NCBI GenBank assembly: GCA_003973505.1
Contig: QNXT01000027.1
Coordinates: 1 to 5,951, forward strand
DNA from: Bacteroidota bacterium
GTDB lineage: Bacteria; Bacteroidota; Bacteroidia; Bacteroidales; UBA1556
Length of the DNA: 5,951 bases
Reading direction: 5' to 3'
Both the position numbers and the translations under genes were made by a program. The notes under the pieces were generated by a model. That model saw only the letters and a list, made by a program, of their open reading frames with translations. It was not told where the DNA came from and did no database searches. This document shows positions 1-5,055 of this stretch, piece after piece (positions within the stretch are counted from its first letter, which is position 1; every line of letters begins with the position of its first letter).

Positions 1-437
1 CCTGGGGTAAAATATGGGGTAAGTTGCCTTATAATCTATTGGAAGTTCATCCAGGTAATGAAACTTATATTTATGACGATTTTGCTTATAATGGCTTGAA
101 TTACTATGAATTTATTAGCGATGAATTTGCTTCTTTTGCATATTCCCATCATTTTCAGGGGCTGTTTTTTAATCACATTCCATTATTAAGAAAACTAAAA
201 TGGCGTGAGGTAGTTTATGGTAAAATGCTGTTGGGTAGTTTAACCGATGAGAACCGTAATTATTCTACTTTCCCATCGGTAACTCATAAACTAACAGAAC
301 CTTATTATGAAGCAGGCGTGGCCATTGAGAATATATTTAAAATACTTCGTGTGGACTTTGGATGGCGATTGTCTTATCTTGACGCTCCCAATGCAAAGCG
401 TTTTAGAGTAAGAGTGAACTTGAAAATGAATTTTTAA
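1..437 (+). CDS. DUF5686-family outer-membrane protein, C-terminal fragment (5' end outside window)
   Basis: The frame is open from the left edge (first full codon at 3) to TAA at 435-437, giving 144 residues of a larger protein. What is visible matches, from memory, the C-terminal barrel region of Bacteroidota DUF5686 proteins, which often carry an N-terminal carboxypeptidase-like regulatory domain. Diagnostic stretches are LLEVHPGNETYIYDD, IPLLRKLKWREVVYGK and the end YYEAGVAIENIFKILRVDFG followed by WRLSYLD. The alternation of aromatic and polar residues and the final Phe fit outer-membrane beta strands. The TTG at 24-26 is an internal codon, not a start, because the family sequence continues upstream of it. 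The molecular role of DUF5686 proteins is not established. The stop overlaps that of the convergent hydrolase gene, so there is no room for a dedicated terminator. Confidence 0.85.
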   Translation, partial: WGKIWGKLPYNLLEVHPGNETYIYDDFAYNGLNYYEFISDEFASFAYSHHFQGLFFNHIPLLRKLKWREVVYGKMLLGSLTDENRNYSTFPSVTHKLTEPYYEAGVAIENIFKILRVDFGWRLSYLDAPNAKRFRVRVNLKMNF

Positions 438-1204
438 TCTTCTAAAAAAGTCATTACCAAGCGTGCAAACTCCGTAGGATTGTCGGAATGCAACCAATGC
501 GAAGCTCCTTCCATGGTTTCTATCTTAGCATATGGAAAATGTTCGTAAATGGCTGGTTCGTCTTTTTCTAAAACAAAATCGGAAGCTCCACCTCGAATAA
601 AAAGTGATGGTTTATTATAGCGTTGAGGCGTTTTTAATTCTGGCATTACATTCCCAATATTCTTAATAAGTCCTTTTGGGTTTAGTTTCCAAACAAAACC
701 ATCTTCTGTTTTTATGATATTCTTAAGAATAAATTGTAGTCGTCTTTTGTTTTTAACAAAACGTGATAAAGCTCTCTCAATCTCCGTATAACTTTTCTTA
801 TTAGAAAGATTTACAAGACTTAATGCACCAAGAATGGCTTTATGTTCAGGTCTGAGTTTCCCTTTACGCAGGCTCATATCAGCCACAATTAGCTTATCTA
901 CTCTTTCAGGAAAGGCTAAAGCATAATTCATAGCTACACGACCACCCATTGAATGTCCCAATAGAGCTGTTGTTTGAATATTTAGTTTTTCAAATAGTTC
1001 ATTTAAATCATCTATCATCAACTCAATGCTGAATTCAGGACTATGGGGACTTCGTCCATGATTTCGTGCATCAGGAACGATTACATGATGCGTTTCGGAA
1101 AACTTGCGTGCTAATCCCACCCAATTGTCAGACATGCCAAATAGCCCATGTAGTATGACCAAATGCTTATCTCCACTGCCAAATTCTCTATAAAATAATT
1201 CCAT
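434..1204 (-). CDS. Alpha/beta-fold hydrolase (YbfF/ABHD11-like esterase)
   Basis: This is a 256-residue cytosolic alpha/beta hydrolase with no signal peptide, a normal length for YbfF-type esterases. Motifs in order: the oxyanion-loop HG at 19-20 (VILHGLFG), PDARNHGRS at 44-52, the nucleophile elbow GHSMGG with Ser85, VADMS around Asp109, RGGASDFV at 204-211, and the catalytic His236 in GASHWLH. The natural substrate cannot be read from sequence; acyl esters or thioesters are typical for the family. In YbfF I recall the acid lying after strand 6, which corresponds to Asp109. Asp209 is the classical alternative position. The ATG at 1204 follows the pdxJ stop by 7 nt (CTAAACC), so the gene is probably co-transcribed with pdxJ. 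A metabolic link to vitamin B6 is not implied by any motif. The end overlaps the convergent DUF5686 stop. Confidence 0.9.
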   Translation of the reverse strand: MELFYREFGSGDKHLVILHGLFGMSDNWVGLARKFSETHHVIVPDARNHGRSPHSPEFSIELMIDDLNELFEKLNIQTTALLGHSMGGRVAMNYALAFPERVDKLIVADMSLRKGKLRPEHKAILGALSLVNLSNKKSYTEIERALSRFVKNKRRLQFILKNIIKTEDGFVWKLNPKGLIKNIGNVMPELKTPQRYNKPSLFIRGGASDFVLEKDEPAIYEHFPYAKIETMEGASHWLHSDNPTEFARLVMTFLED

Positions 1205-1211
1205 GGTTTAG

Positions 1212-1928
1212 CTATTGCTTTAGTAATCTTTTATACATCATTACCGTATTTTCAAGTCCTAAATAAAGTGCATCGCAAATCAAAGCATGACCAATAGAAA
1301 CTTCCAATAAACCAGGAATTTGTTCGGCAAAGTATTTCAGATTATCCAAATTCAAATCATGTCCAGCATTCAATCCCAATTGCAATTCTTGAGCTGCTTT
1401 TGCGGCTTTTACGAAATCGGCAATGGCTTCTTCTCTATTTTTATGATAGTTTGCAGCATAACTTTCGGTGTATAATTCAATGCGATCGGTTCCTGTTTCC
1501 TTAGCATGAAAAACCATTTCCTCATCAGCATCAACAAATATGGAGGTGCGAATTCCTTTTTCTTTTAATCGTGCAATGGTGTCTTGCAAAAATGATTTAT
1601 GCTTTTTGGTGTCCCAACCTGCATCCGAAGTAATGGCATCAGGGGCATCTGGAACCAATGTGGCTTGAGCGGGGACAACATCTAAAACTAAATCCATAAA
1701 TCTCTCAATGGGATTTCCCTCGATATTCAACTCGGTAGAAATATTTTTTTTGAGGTCGTATGCATCCTGATAGCGAATATGTCGCTCGTCGGGGCGAGGG
1801 TGAATGGTGATACCTTGTGAGCCAAAACGCTCAATGTCAAGGGCTGATTTAAGTACGTTGGGTAAATTTCCTCCTCGAGCATTTCGCAAGGTGGCAATTT
1901 TATTAATGTTTACACTTAGCTTTGTCAT
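1212..1928 (-). CDS. pdxJ: Pyridoxine 5'-phosphate synthase PdxJ
   Basis: PdxJ condenses 1-deoxy-D-xylulose 5-phosphate with 3-amino-2-oxopropyl phosphate to form pyridoxine 5'-phosphate, the last ring-forming step of the DXP-dependent vitamin B6 pathway, in the cytosol. The 238-residue product has the usual length. Visible features are the N-terminal [29 protein letters not shown] with His43 (equivalent to E. coli His45), LNIEGNP with Glu70 (E. coli Glu72), [15 protein letters not shown] at 92-106, NAGHDLN with His190 (E. coli His193), and the phosphate-binding [11 protein letters not shown] at 211-221. All catalytic positions I can place are present. The ATG at 1928 is preceded on the minus strand by a TAAATTTG -7 box. 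The gene is first in a two-gene unit with the hydrolase and is divergent from the CBS gene. Confidence 0.97.
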   Translation of the reverse strand: MTKLSVNINKIATLRNARGGNLPNVLKSALDIERFGSQGITIHPRPDERHIRYQDAYDLKKNISTELNIEGNPIERFMDLVLDVVPAQATLVPDAPDAITSDAGWDTKKHKSFLQDTIARLKEKGIRTSIFVDADEEMVFHAKETGTDRIELYTESYAANYHKNREEAIADFVKAAKAAQELQLGLNAGHDLNLDNLKYFAEQIPGLLEVSIGHALICDALYLGLENTVMMYKRLLKQ

Positions 1929-1934
1929 AATATG

Positions 1935-1942
1935 TATCTTTG
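1935..1942 (+). promoter_or_regulatory. Candidate -7 box (TATCTTTG) for the CBS-Omp85 unit
   Basis: TATCTTTG matches the Bacteroidota -7 consensus TAnnTTTG at every fixed position. It would start transcription near 1949, leaving about 30 nt of leader before the ATG at 1979. No convincing -33 TTTG lies at the normal distance (only GTTTAC near 1909), so the call rests on the -7 box and its location. Confidence 0.5.
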
Positions 1943-1947
1943 TTTTG

Positions 1948-1955
1948 CAAATTTA
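1948..1955 (-). promoter_or_regulatory. Candidate -7 box (TAAATTTG) for pdxJ-hydrolase
   Basis: Read on the minus strand, 1955-1948 is TAAATTTG, a full match to TAnnTTTG. Predicted initiation is near 1941, about 12 nt before the pdxJ ATG. It faces the plus-strand box at 1935-1942, and the palindrome TTTGCAAA (1944-1951) straddles the junction. A clear -33 element is not visible. Confidence 0.45.
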
Positions 1956-1978
1956 TAAATAATAATAGGCCATTTTTC

Positions 1979-2638
1979 ATGATAGCGAAAGATTTAATAA
2001 CCGATTCGGTGTCCCCTTTACACACAAGTGATACAGCAATTTATGCTTTGAGCTTGATGGAAGAATATCGTATTTCGCATATGCCCATCGTGAATAATGA
2101 GGATTTTTTGGGTTTAGTTTCTGAAAGCGATTTATACGAATATGCCGATCCTGAAGCGCCCATTGGTGCTCATAAATTGTCTTTGGCCGATCCTTTTGTT
2201 GTGGCTTCGCAACATATTTACGATGTGATAAAAATTGCCGATGAATATAAGTTGAGTATTATACCCGTTTTAGATGAAAGAAATAAGTATTTAGGTGTCA
2301 TTCGTTTGGCTGATTTAACGCATTATTTTGCACAATTGGTTGCGGTTGATAAAGTAGGTGGTTTAATTACTTTAGAAATGAATATTCATGATTATTCTGT
2401 AGCCGAAATTGCACAAATTGTAGAATCGAACGATGCTCGTATTTTGAGTTTATATTATTTGGAAATTCCCGATTCGACCAAGATTCAAGTAACATTAAAA
2501 ATTAGCAAACAGGATTTAAGTGGGATTATTCAAACCTTCGATCGATACAATTATACTATTATTGCCTCTATTTTCGAAAACGATGATGATGAATTGCAAG
2601 ATCGTTATGATTCACTGATGAACTACCTTAATGTATAA
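1979..2638 (+). CDS. Tandem CBS-domain protein with C-terminal ACT-like region
   Basis: I place the start at ATG 1979, giving 219 residues (MIAKDLITDSVSPL...). The upstream in-frame TTG at 1940 overlaps the promoter box and would add low-complexity sequence. Residues 1-60 form CBS 1 (HMPIVNN at 34-40, GLVSESDLYEY at 45-55). Residues 65-120 form CBS 2 (IIPVLDERNKYLGVI, then RLADLTHYF). CBS modules usually bind adenosine nucleotides. CBS 1 keeps the Ser...Asp ribose-contact pattern (Ser48/Ser50 with Asp51), whereas CBS 2 has Arg-Leu-Ala-Asp with no Ser/Thr, so perhaps only one site binds ligand. Residues 130-200 (GGLITLEMNIHDYSVAEIAQ, then a beta-alpha-beta pattern) resemble the ACT-like tail of AcuB-type proteins. 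The role is unknown, most likely a cytosolic energy or nucleotide sensor. The gene overlaps the next one by 8 nt. Confidence 0.9.
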   Translation: MIAKDLITDSVSPLHTSDTAIYALSLMEEYRISHMPIVNNEDFLGLVSESDLYEYADPEAPIGAHKLSLADPFVVASQHIYDVIKIADEYKLSIIPVLDERNKYLGVIRLADLTHYFAQLVAVDKVGGLITLEMNIHDYSVAEIAQIVESNDARILSLYYLEIPDSTKIQVTLKISKQDLSGIIQTFDRYNYTIIASIFENDDDELQDRYDSLMNYLNV

Positions 2639-4082
2639 GAATCTCAAATATATATTTCTGATTTTTGCTTTTGTGTCAATGGCTTTAGAACTTGATGCAC
2701 AAGAATCGGATAGCACTTTTGTGAGTGCTCAGATTTCGAAGGTGGAGGCAATAAACCAAGATTTTGTCGTGTCAAAAATTATATTTGAGGGTAATGAGAA
2801 AACAAAGACTCAAGTAATGCTGCGCGAGTTACTCTTTTTGGAGGGTGATACGATAAAAGCTACGGAATGGGTTGGCATTCGAAAGCAATCAGCAGAAAAC
2901 CTTTTCAATACAGCACTATTCAATCATGTTGATATTTATGCAAAGCCATCCAAGGAGGGAATGATGGATATTGTGGTTCGTGTGGTTGAGCGTTGGTATA
3001 TTTGGCCAGTACCTATTTTCGAAATTGATGAACGAAACTTTAATACTTGGTGGGAATCAAAAGATTTGTCTCGGGCTAGTGCCGGGATTTTCTTAACCCA
3101 TAATAATTTTAGGGGTAGGAGAGAAGAGTTGAAGATACTTTTGATGGGCGGTTATAATCAAAAATTAGGAATTTCCTATACAGCCCCTTATATTAATAAG
3201 AAAAGAACTTTGGGCTTGGGTTTTCAAACAATTTATACGCTACGTCACGAAGTAAATCATAAAACTGAATTTGATAAGCAGCTTTACTTAAAACTAAAAG
3301 ATCAATTTGTTCAACGTGATATTTTAGCTTCAACACATGTGAGTTATCGGCCAAATTATTTTTTTACCGCTTTTGCGCAATTGCGCTATCGTCAGTATCA
3401 GTTTGCCGATAGTTTGATGGAGAATAATCCCAATTATGCTCCAACTACGACGGGCGATTTGCAGTATTTTGGTATTTATACCAAATTCAAATACGATCGA
3501 CGTGATTATAAATCCTATCCCTTAGATGGCTATTATGCCGATTTGGAAATGAAAAAATATGGCTTGGGAGTTTTTGATAATAATTTGAATATCTGGAATT
3601 TCCAAACTACTTTGCGAAAGTATTGGACATTGAGTCGCCGATGGTATTATGCTGCATCTTTTATTGGTAAAAAAAGTGCTGGCAAATCGCCACAGGCTTA
3701 TTTGTTTAATCGTGCATTGGGTTACGGTCGTGATGATGTGCGAACTTATCAATATTACGTAATTGATGGTGAGGATTTTGCATTGCTTAAAATGAATGTG
3801 AAATATGCTTTGGTTTCGCCACGAAAAGTAAAGTTGAATTTTATTAAAACCGAGAAATTTAATACCATTCCCTACGCTTTTTATATCAACTTATTTTTGG
3901 ATGCGGCCTATGTAAATGCTCCCTACAGCGATGCTTCAAATCAACTTCCCAATCGATATCTATATGGTTCGGGTATTGGGCTCGATTTTGTGAGTTATTA
4001 TGATGCCGTGGCCCGATTCGAATTTGGTGTAAATCATAAGGGTGAAACTGGTTTCTTCCTTAGTTTTATTGCACCAATATAA
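2631..4082 (+). CDS. Omp85-superfamily (BamA/TamA-like) outer-membrane protein with a single POTRA
   Basis: The product has 483 residues. An N-terminal signal peptide is visible (Lys3/Lys6, hydrophobic 7-19, likely cleavage after LDA at residue 23). A single POTRA domain follows at about 46-121: VVSKIIFEGNEKTK, helix MLRELLFLEGD, helix SAENLFNTALF, strand NHVDIYAK and strand MDIVVRVVERW. From about 125 to the end are amphipathic strands consistent with a 16-stranded barrel (e.g. LGISYTAPYINKKRTLGLGF, FKYDRRDYKSYPLDGYYADL). The loop-6 lock motif of Omp85 proteins, normally VRGF/Y, appears as VRTY at 370-373, keeping the Arg. BamA has five POTRAs and about 800 residues, so this is a minimal paralogue, not the core assembly factor. 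It could insert or export an outer-membrane protein or lipid; the substrate is unknown. The ATG overlaps the CBS stop (ATGTATAA), implying translational coupling. Confidence 0.88.
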   Translation: MYKNLKYIFLIFAFVSMALELDAQESDSTFVSAQISKVEAINQDFVVSKIIFEGNEKTKTQVMLRELLFLEGDTIKATEWVGIRKQSAENLFNTALFNHVDIYAKPSKEGMMDIVVRVVERWYIWPVPIFEIDERNFNTWWESKDLSRASAGIFLTHNNFRGRREELKILLMGGYNQKLGISYTAPYINKKRTLGLGFQTIYTLRHEVNHKTEFDKQLYLKLKDQFVQRDILASTHVSYRPNYFFTAFAQLRYRQYQFADSLMENNPNYAPTTTGDLQYFGIYTKFKYDRRDYKSYPLDGYYADLEMKKYGLGVFDNNLNIWNFQTTLRKYWTLSRRWYYAASFIGKKSAGKSPQAYLFNRALGYGRDDVRTYQYYVIDGEDFALLKMNVKYALVSPRKVKLNFIKTEKFNTIPYAFYINLFLDAAYVNAPYSDASNQLPNRYLYGSGIGLDFVSYYDAVARFEFGVNHKGETGFFLSFIAPI

Positions 4083-4106
4083 ACGGCTAAGTTGCACCTA
4101 ATCAAG

Positions 4107-4134
4107 AATCATTATTTTTAATGAAAAAATGATT
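4107..4134 (+). terminator. Weak AT-rich hairpin after the Omp85 gene
   Basis: AATCATT (4107-4113) and AATGATT (4128-4134) form a perfect 7-bp inverted repeat around 14 nt, starting 24 nt after the Omp85 stop. Inner TTT/AAA pairing can extend the stem after one mismatch. There is no GC-rich stem and no uninterrupted T-run directly after it, so it could equally be an operator for the downstream Crp/Fnr gene. Confidence 0.3.
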
Positions 4135-4141
4135 AATATTA

Positions 4142-4149
4142 TATTTTTG
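4142..4149 (+). promoter_or_regulatory. Candidate distal -7 box (TATTTTTG) upstream of the Crp/Fnr gene
   Basis: TATTTTTG fits TAnnTTTG fully and would give a leader of about 41 nt. Its TTTG (4146-4149) also sits where a -33 element would be for the closer box at 4168-4175, so it may serve as -33 element, promoter or both. Confidence 0.35.
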
Positions 4150-4175
4150 TATCTCATTTTTATTCCTTAGTTTTG
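4146..4175 (+). promoter_or_regulatory. Candidate proximal promoter of the Crp/Fnr gene
   Basis: A -33-like TTTG (4146-4149) is followed after 18 bp by TAGTTTTG (4168-4175), a full match to the Bacteroidota -7 consensus TAnnTTTG. Initiation near 4182 would leave about 15 nt before the ATG at 4197. This is the best two-part promoter match in the window. Confidence 0.5.
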
Positions 4176-4196
4176 TGGAAATTGTAAAAAACGACT

Positions 4197-4874
4197 ATGG
4201 ATTACTGCCAAAATTGTAAATATCGTTCTCATTTGTTTGATAAACTGACAGAGGAAGAACTTAAGATTGTTAATGATAATAAACAGACCTATTTGGTTTC
4301 CAAAGGAGATACAATTTGTGTTGCTGGAGAGCCAATACGTGAATTTATGTATTTGGTAGAAGGCTTGGTTAAGCTCCAAAAGATAGATAAATCTGGAAAG
4401 TCGCAGATTGTTAGTGTTGCTCGTCCTTTAGATTTTGTGGGTTTACTTACAGTTTTTTCAAATCAAAGTTATCAATATACCATTACTGCTTTGGTTGATA
4501 GTCGTTTCTGTAAAATTGATATTAATGTAATGCGGGAATTGGCTGCTAAGAATGGTCAGTTTGCTCTTGATATTCTAAAGTATATTAGCAATATTTCGGA
4601 TGAAATTATACGGCATACTTATGCTATTAATAGTAAGAATTTAAGAGGTAGAATTGCTATGATTTTACTTGATTTTGCCAATAAATATTTCGATTCCGAT
4701 TCGTTTACGCTACCGCTTTCGCGTAAAGAACTAGCCGAACTTATCGATATGACACCTGAAAATGTCATTCGAATTTTATCGGAATTCCGTCGTGATGATT
4801 TGGTGAATGTAAAAGGTAAGCATATCGAAATTCTCAATCGTAAACTCTTGGAAAAAATTCGTGATTTGGGATAG
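4197..4874 (+). CDS. Crp/Fnr-family transcriptional regulator with FNR-like cysteines
   Basis: The 225-residue product is a cytosolic dimeric DNA-binding regulator of normal family length. An N-terminal CQNC (Cys4, Cys7) precedes the cyclic-nucleotide-binding-fold domain at about 14-120 (VSKGDTICVAGEP, MYLVEGLVKLQK, PLDFVGLLTVF). A dimerisation helix lies at about 120-145 and a winged helix-turn-helix at about 148-222 (LRGRIAMILLDFA, LSRKELAELIDMTPENVIRI). The recognition helix has Glu188 and Arg192 at positions matching FNR Glu209 and Arg213; FNR Ser212 is Ile191 here. Cys105 in SRFCKID aligns with FNR Cys122, but the FNR Cys29 position is Leu13; Cys41 is a further cysteine. The effector may be an iron-sulfur cluster, a redox signal or a small molecule. 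cAMP-contact residues typical of CRP are not obvious. It is probably a single-gene unit; its stop is TAG, whose last base starts a flanking inverted repeat. Confidence 0.93.
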   Translation: MDYCQNCKYRSHLFDKLTEEELKIVNDNKQTYLVSKGDTICVAGEPIREFMYLVEGLVKLQKIDKSGKSQIVSVARPLDFVGLLTVFSNQSYQYTITALVDSRFCKIDINVMRELAAKNGQFALDILKYISNISDEIIRHTYAINSKNLRGRIAMILLDFANKYFDSDSFTLPLSRKELAELIDMTPENVIRILSEFRRDDLVNVKGKHIEILNRKLLEKIRDLG

Positions 4875-4965
4875 GGAGTTCAATTTTCCTTTTTGTTTTC
4901 AGTTTATAGAAAAGTGTTTTGGTGAACTTTCTAAAAGTCCTTTTATCAGTTTTGAACTCCCGATA
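4870..4965. mobile_element. Candidate MITE-like element: 88 bp with 10-bp terminal inverted repeats and GATA flanks
   Basis: GGGAGTTCAA (4874-4883) and TTGAACTCCC (4952-4961) are perfect 10-bp inverted repeats. Immediately outside them are GATA at 4870-4873 and GATA at 4962-4965, as expected of a 4-bp target duplication. Removing the 88 bp plus one GATA restores GAT TTG GGA TAA at the end of the Crp/Fnr gene, the same protein with a different stop. The interior has no ORF. It contains a hairpin (4908-4915 with 4926-4932), a second one (TAAAAG 4932-4937 with CTTTTA 4940-4945), and an imperfect direct repeat (4888-4905 and 4939-4952, CCTTTT...TCAGTTT). The alternative is a structured terminator or 3'-UTR element of the regulator gene. 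The transposase family is not assigned. Confidence 0.5.
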
Positions 4966-5000
4966 ATTTTAAGATAATTATTTAAAGCAATTTTTGAAAA

Positions 5001-5033
5001 GTTATAAATATATATCAGCTGTAAATTTATAAC
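5001..5033. repeat. 9-bp perfect inverted repeat upstream of the LTA-synthase-like gene
   Basis: GTTATAAAT (5001-5009) and ATTTATAAC (5025-5033) are perfect inverted repeats separated by 15 bp that include CAGCTG (5016-5021). The 33-bp unit ends 22 bp before the ATG at 5056. The position suggests an operator or a leader hairpin; the AT-rich composition weakens the case. Confidence 0.4.
5022..5029 (+). promoter_or_regulatory. Candidate -7 box (TAAATTTA) for the LTA-synthase-like gene
   Basis: TAAATTTA matches TAnnTTTG except for the final base. It would initiate near 5036, about 20 nt before the ATG. It overlaps the right arm of the inverted repeat 5001-5033, so a protein bound there would block it. 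The nearest TTTG (4993-4996) is 25 bp upstream, longer than the usual spacing. Confidence 0.3.
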
Positions 5034-5055
5034 GAACTATTCAGCAAGAGAATAA

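Noticed and set aside
3..22. Direct repeat TGGGGTAA (3-10 and 15-22) at the window's left edge
   Set aside because: It lies in the coding frame (WGKIWGK) just before the conserved LPYNLLE stretch; a short two-copy repeat here has no support as a regulatory or mobile feature.
1921..1924. TTTG as a -33 element for the plus-strand box at 1935
   Set aside because: The spacing to TATCTTTG is only 10 bp, much shorter than the usual gap of about 19 bp.
1940..1978. TTG-initiated N-terminal extension of the CBS protein (13 extra residues)
   Set aside because: The TTG lies inside the -7 box, the extra residues are translated AT-rich leader, and the ATG at 1979 begins the typical CBS-protein N-terminus.
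3522..3752. Minus-strand reading frame inside the Omp85 gene
   Set aside because: It is antisense to a well-supported barrel region, has no domain-like pattern and no promoter; it is a shadow frame.
4083..4196. FNR/CRP-type binding site (TTGAT-N4-ATCAA or TGTGA-N6-TCACA) for autoregulation
   Set aside because: No full or near match was found on either strand; only half-site-like ATCAA at 4101-4105.
4619..4837. Minus-strand frame inside the Crp/Fnr gene
   Set aside because: It is antisense to the helix-turn-helix coding region with Ser/Ile-rich low-complexity sequence; it is not a gene.
4963..4981. ATAATT / AATTAT hairpin (6 bp, 7-nt loop) right of the candidate element
   Set aside because: It consists only of A-T pairs with no T-run after it, and is expected by chance in DNA this AT-rich.
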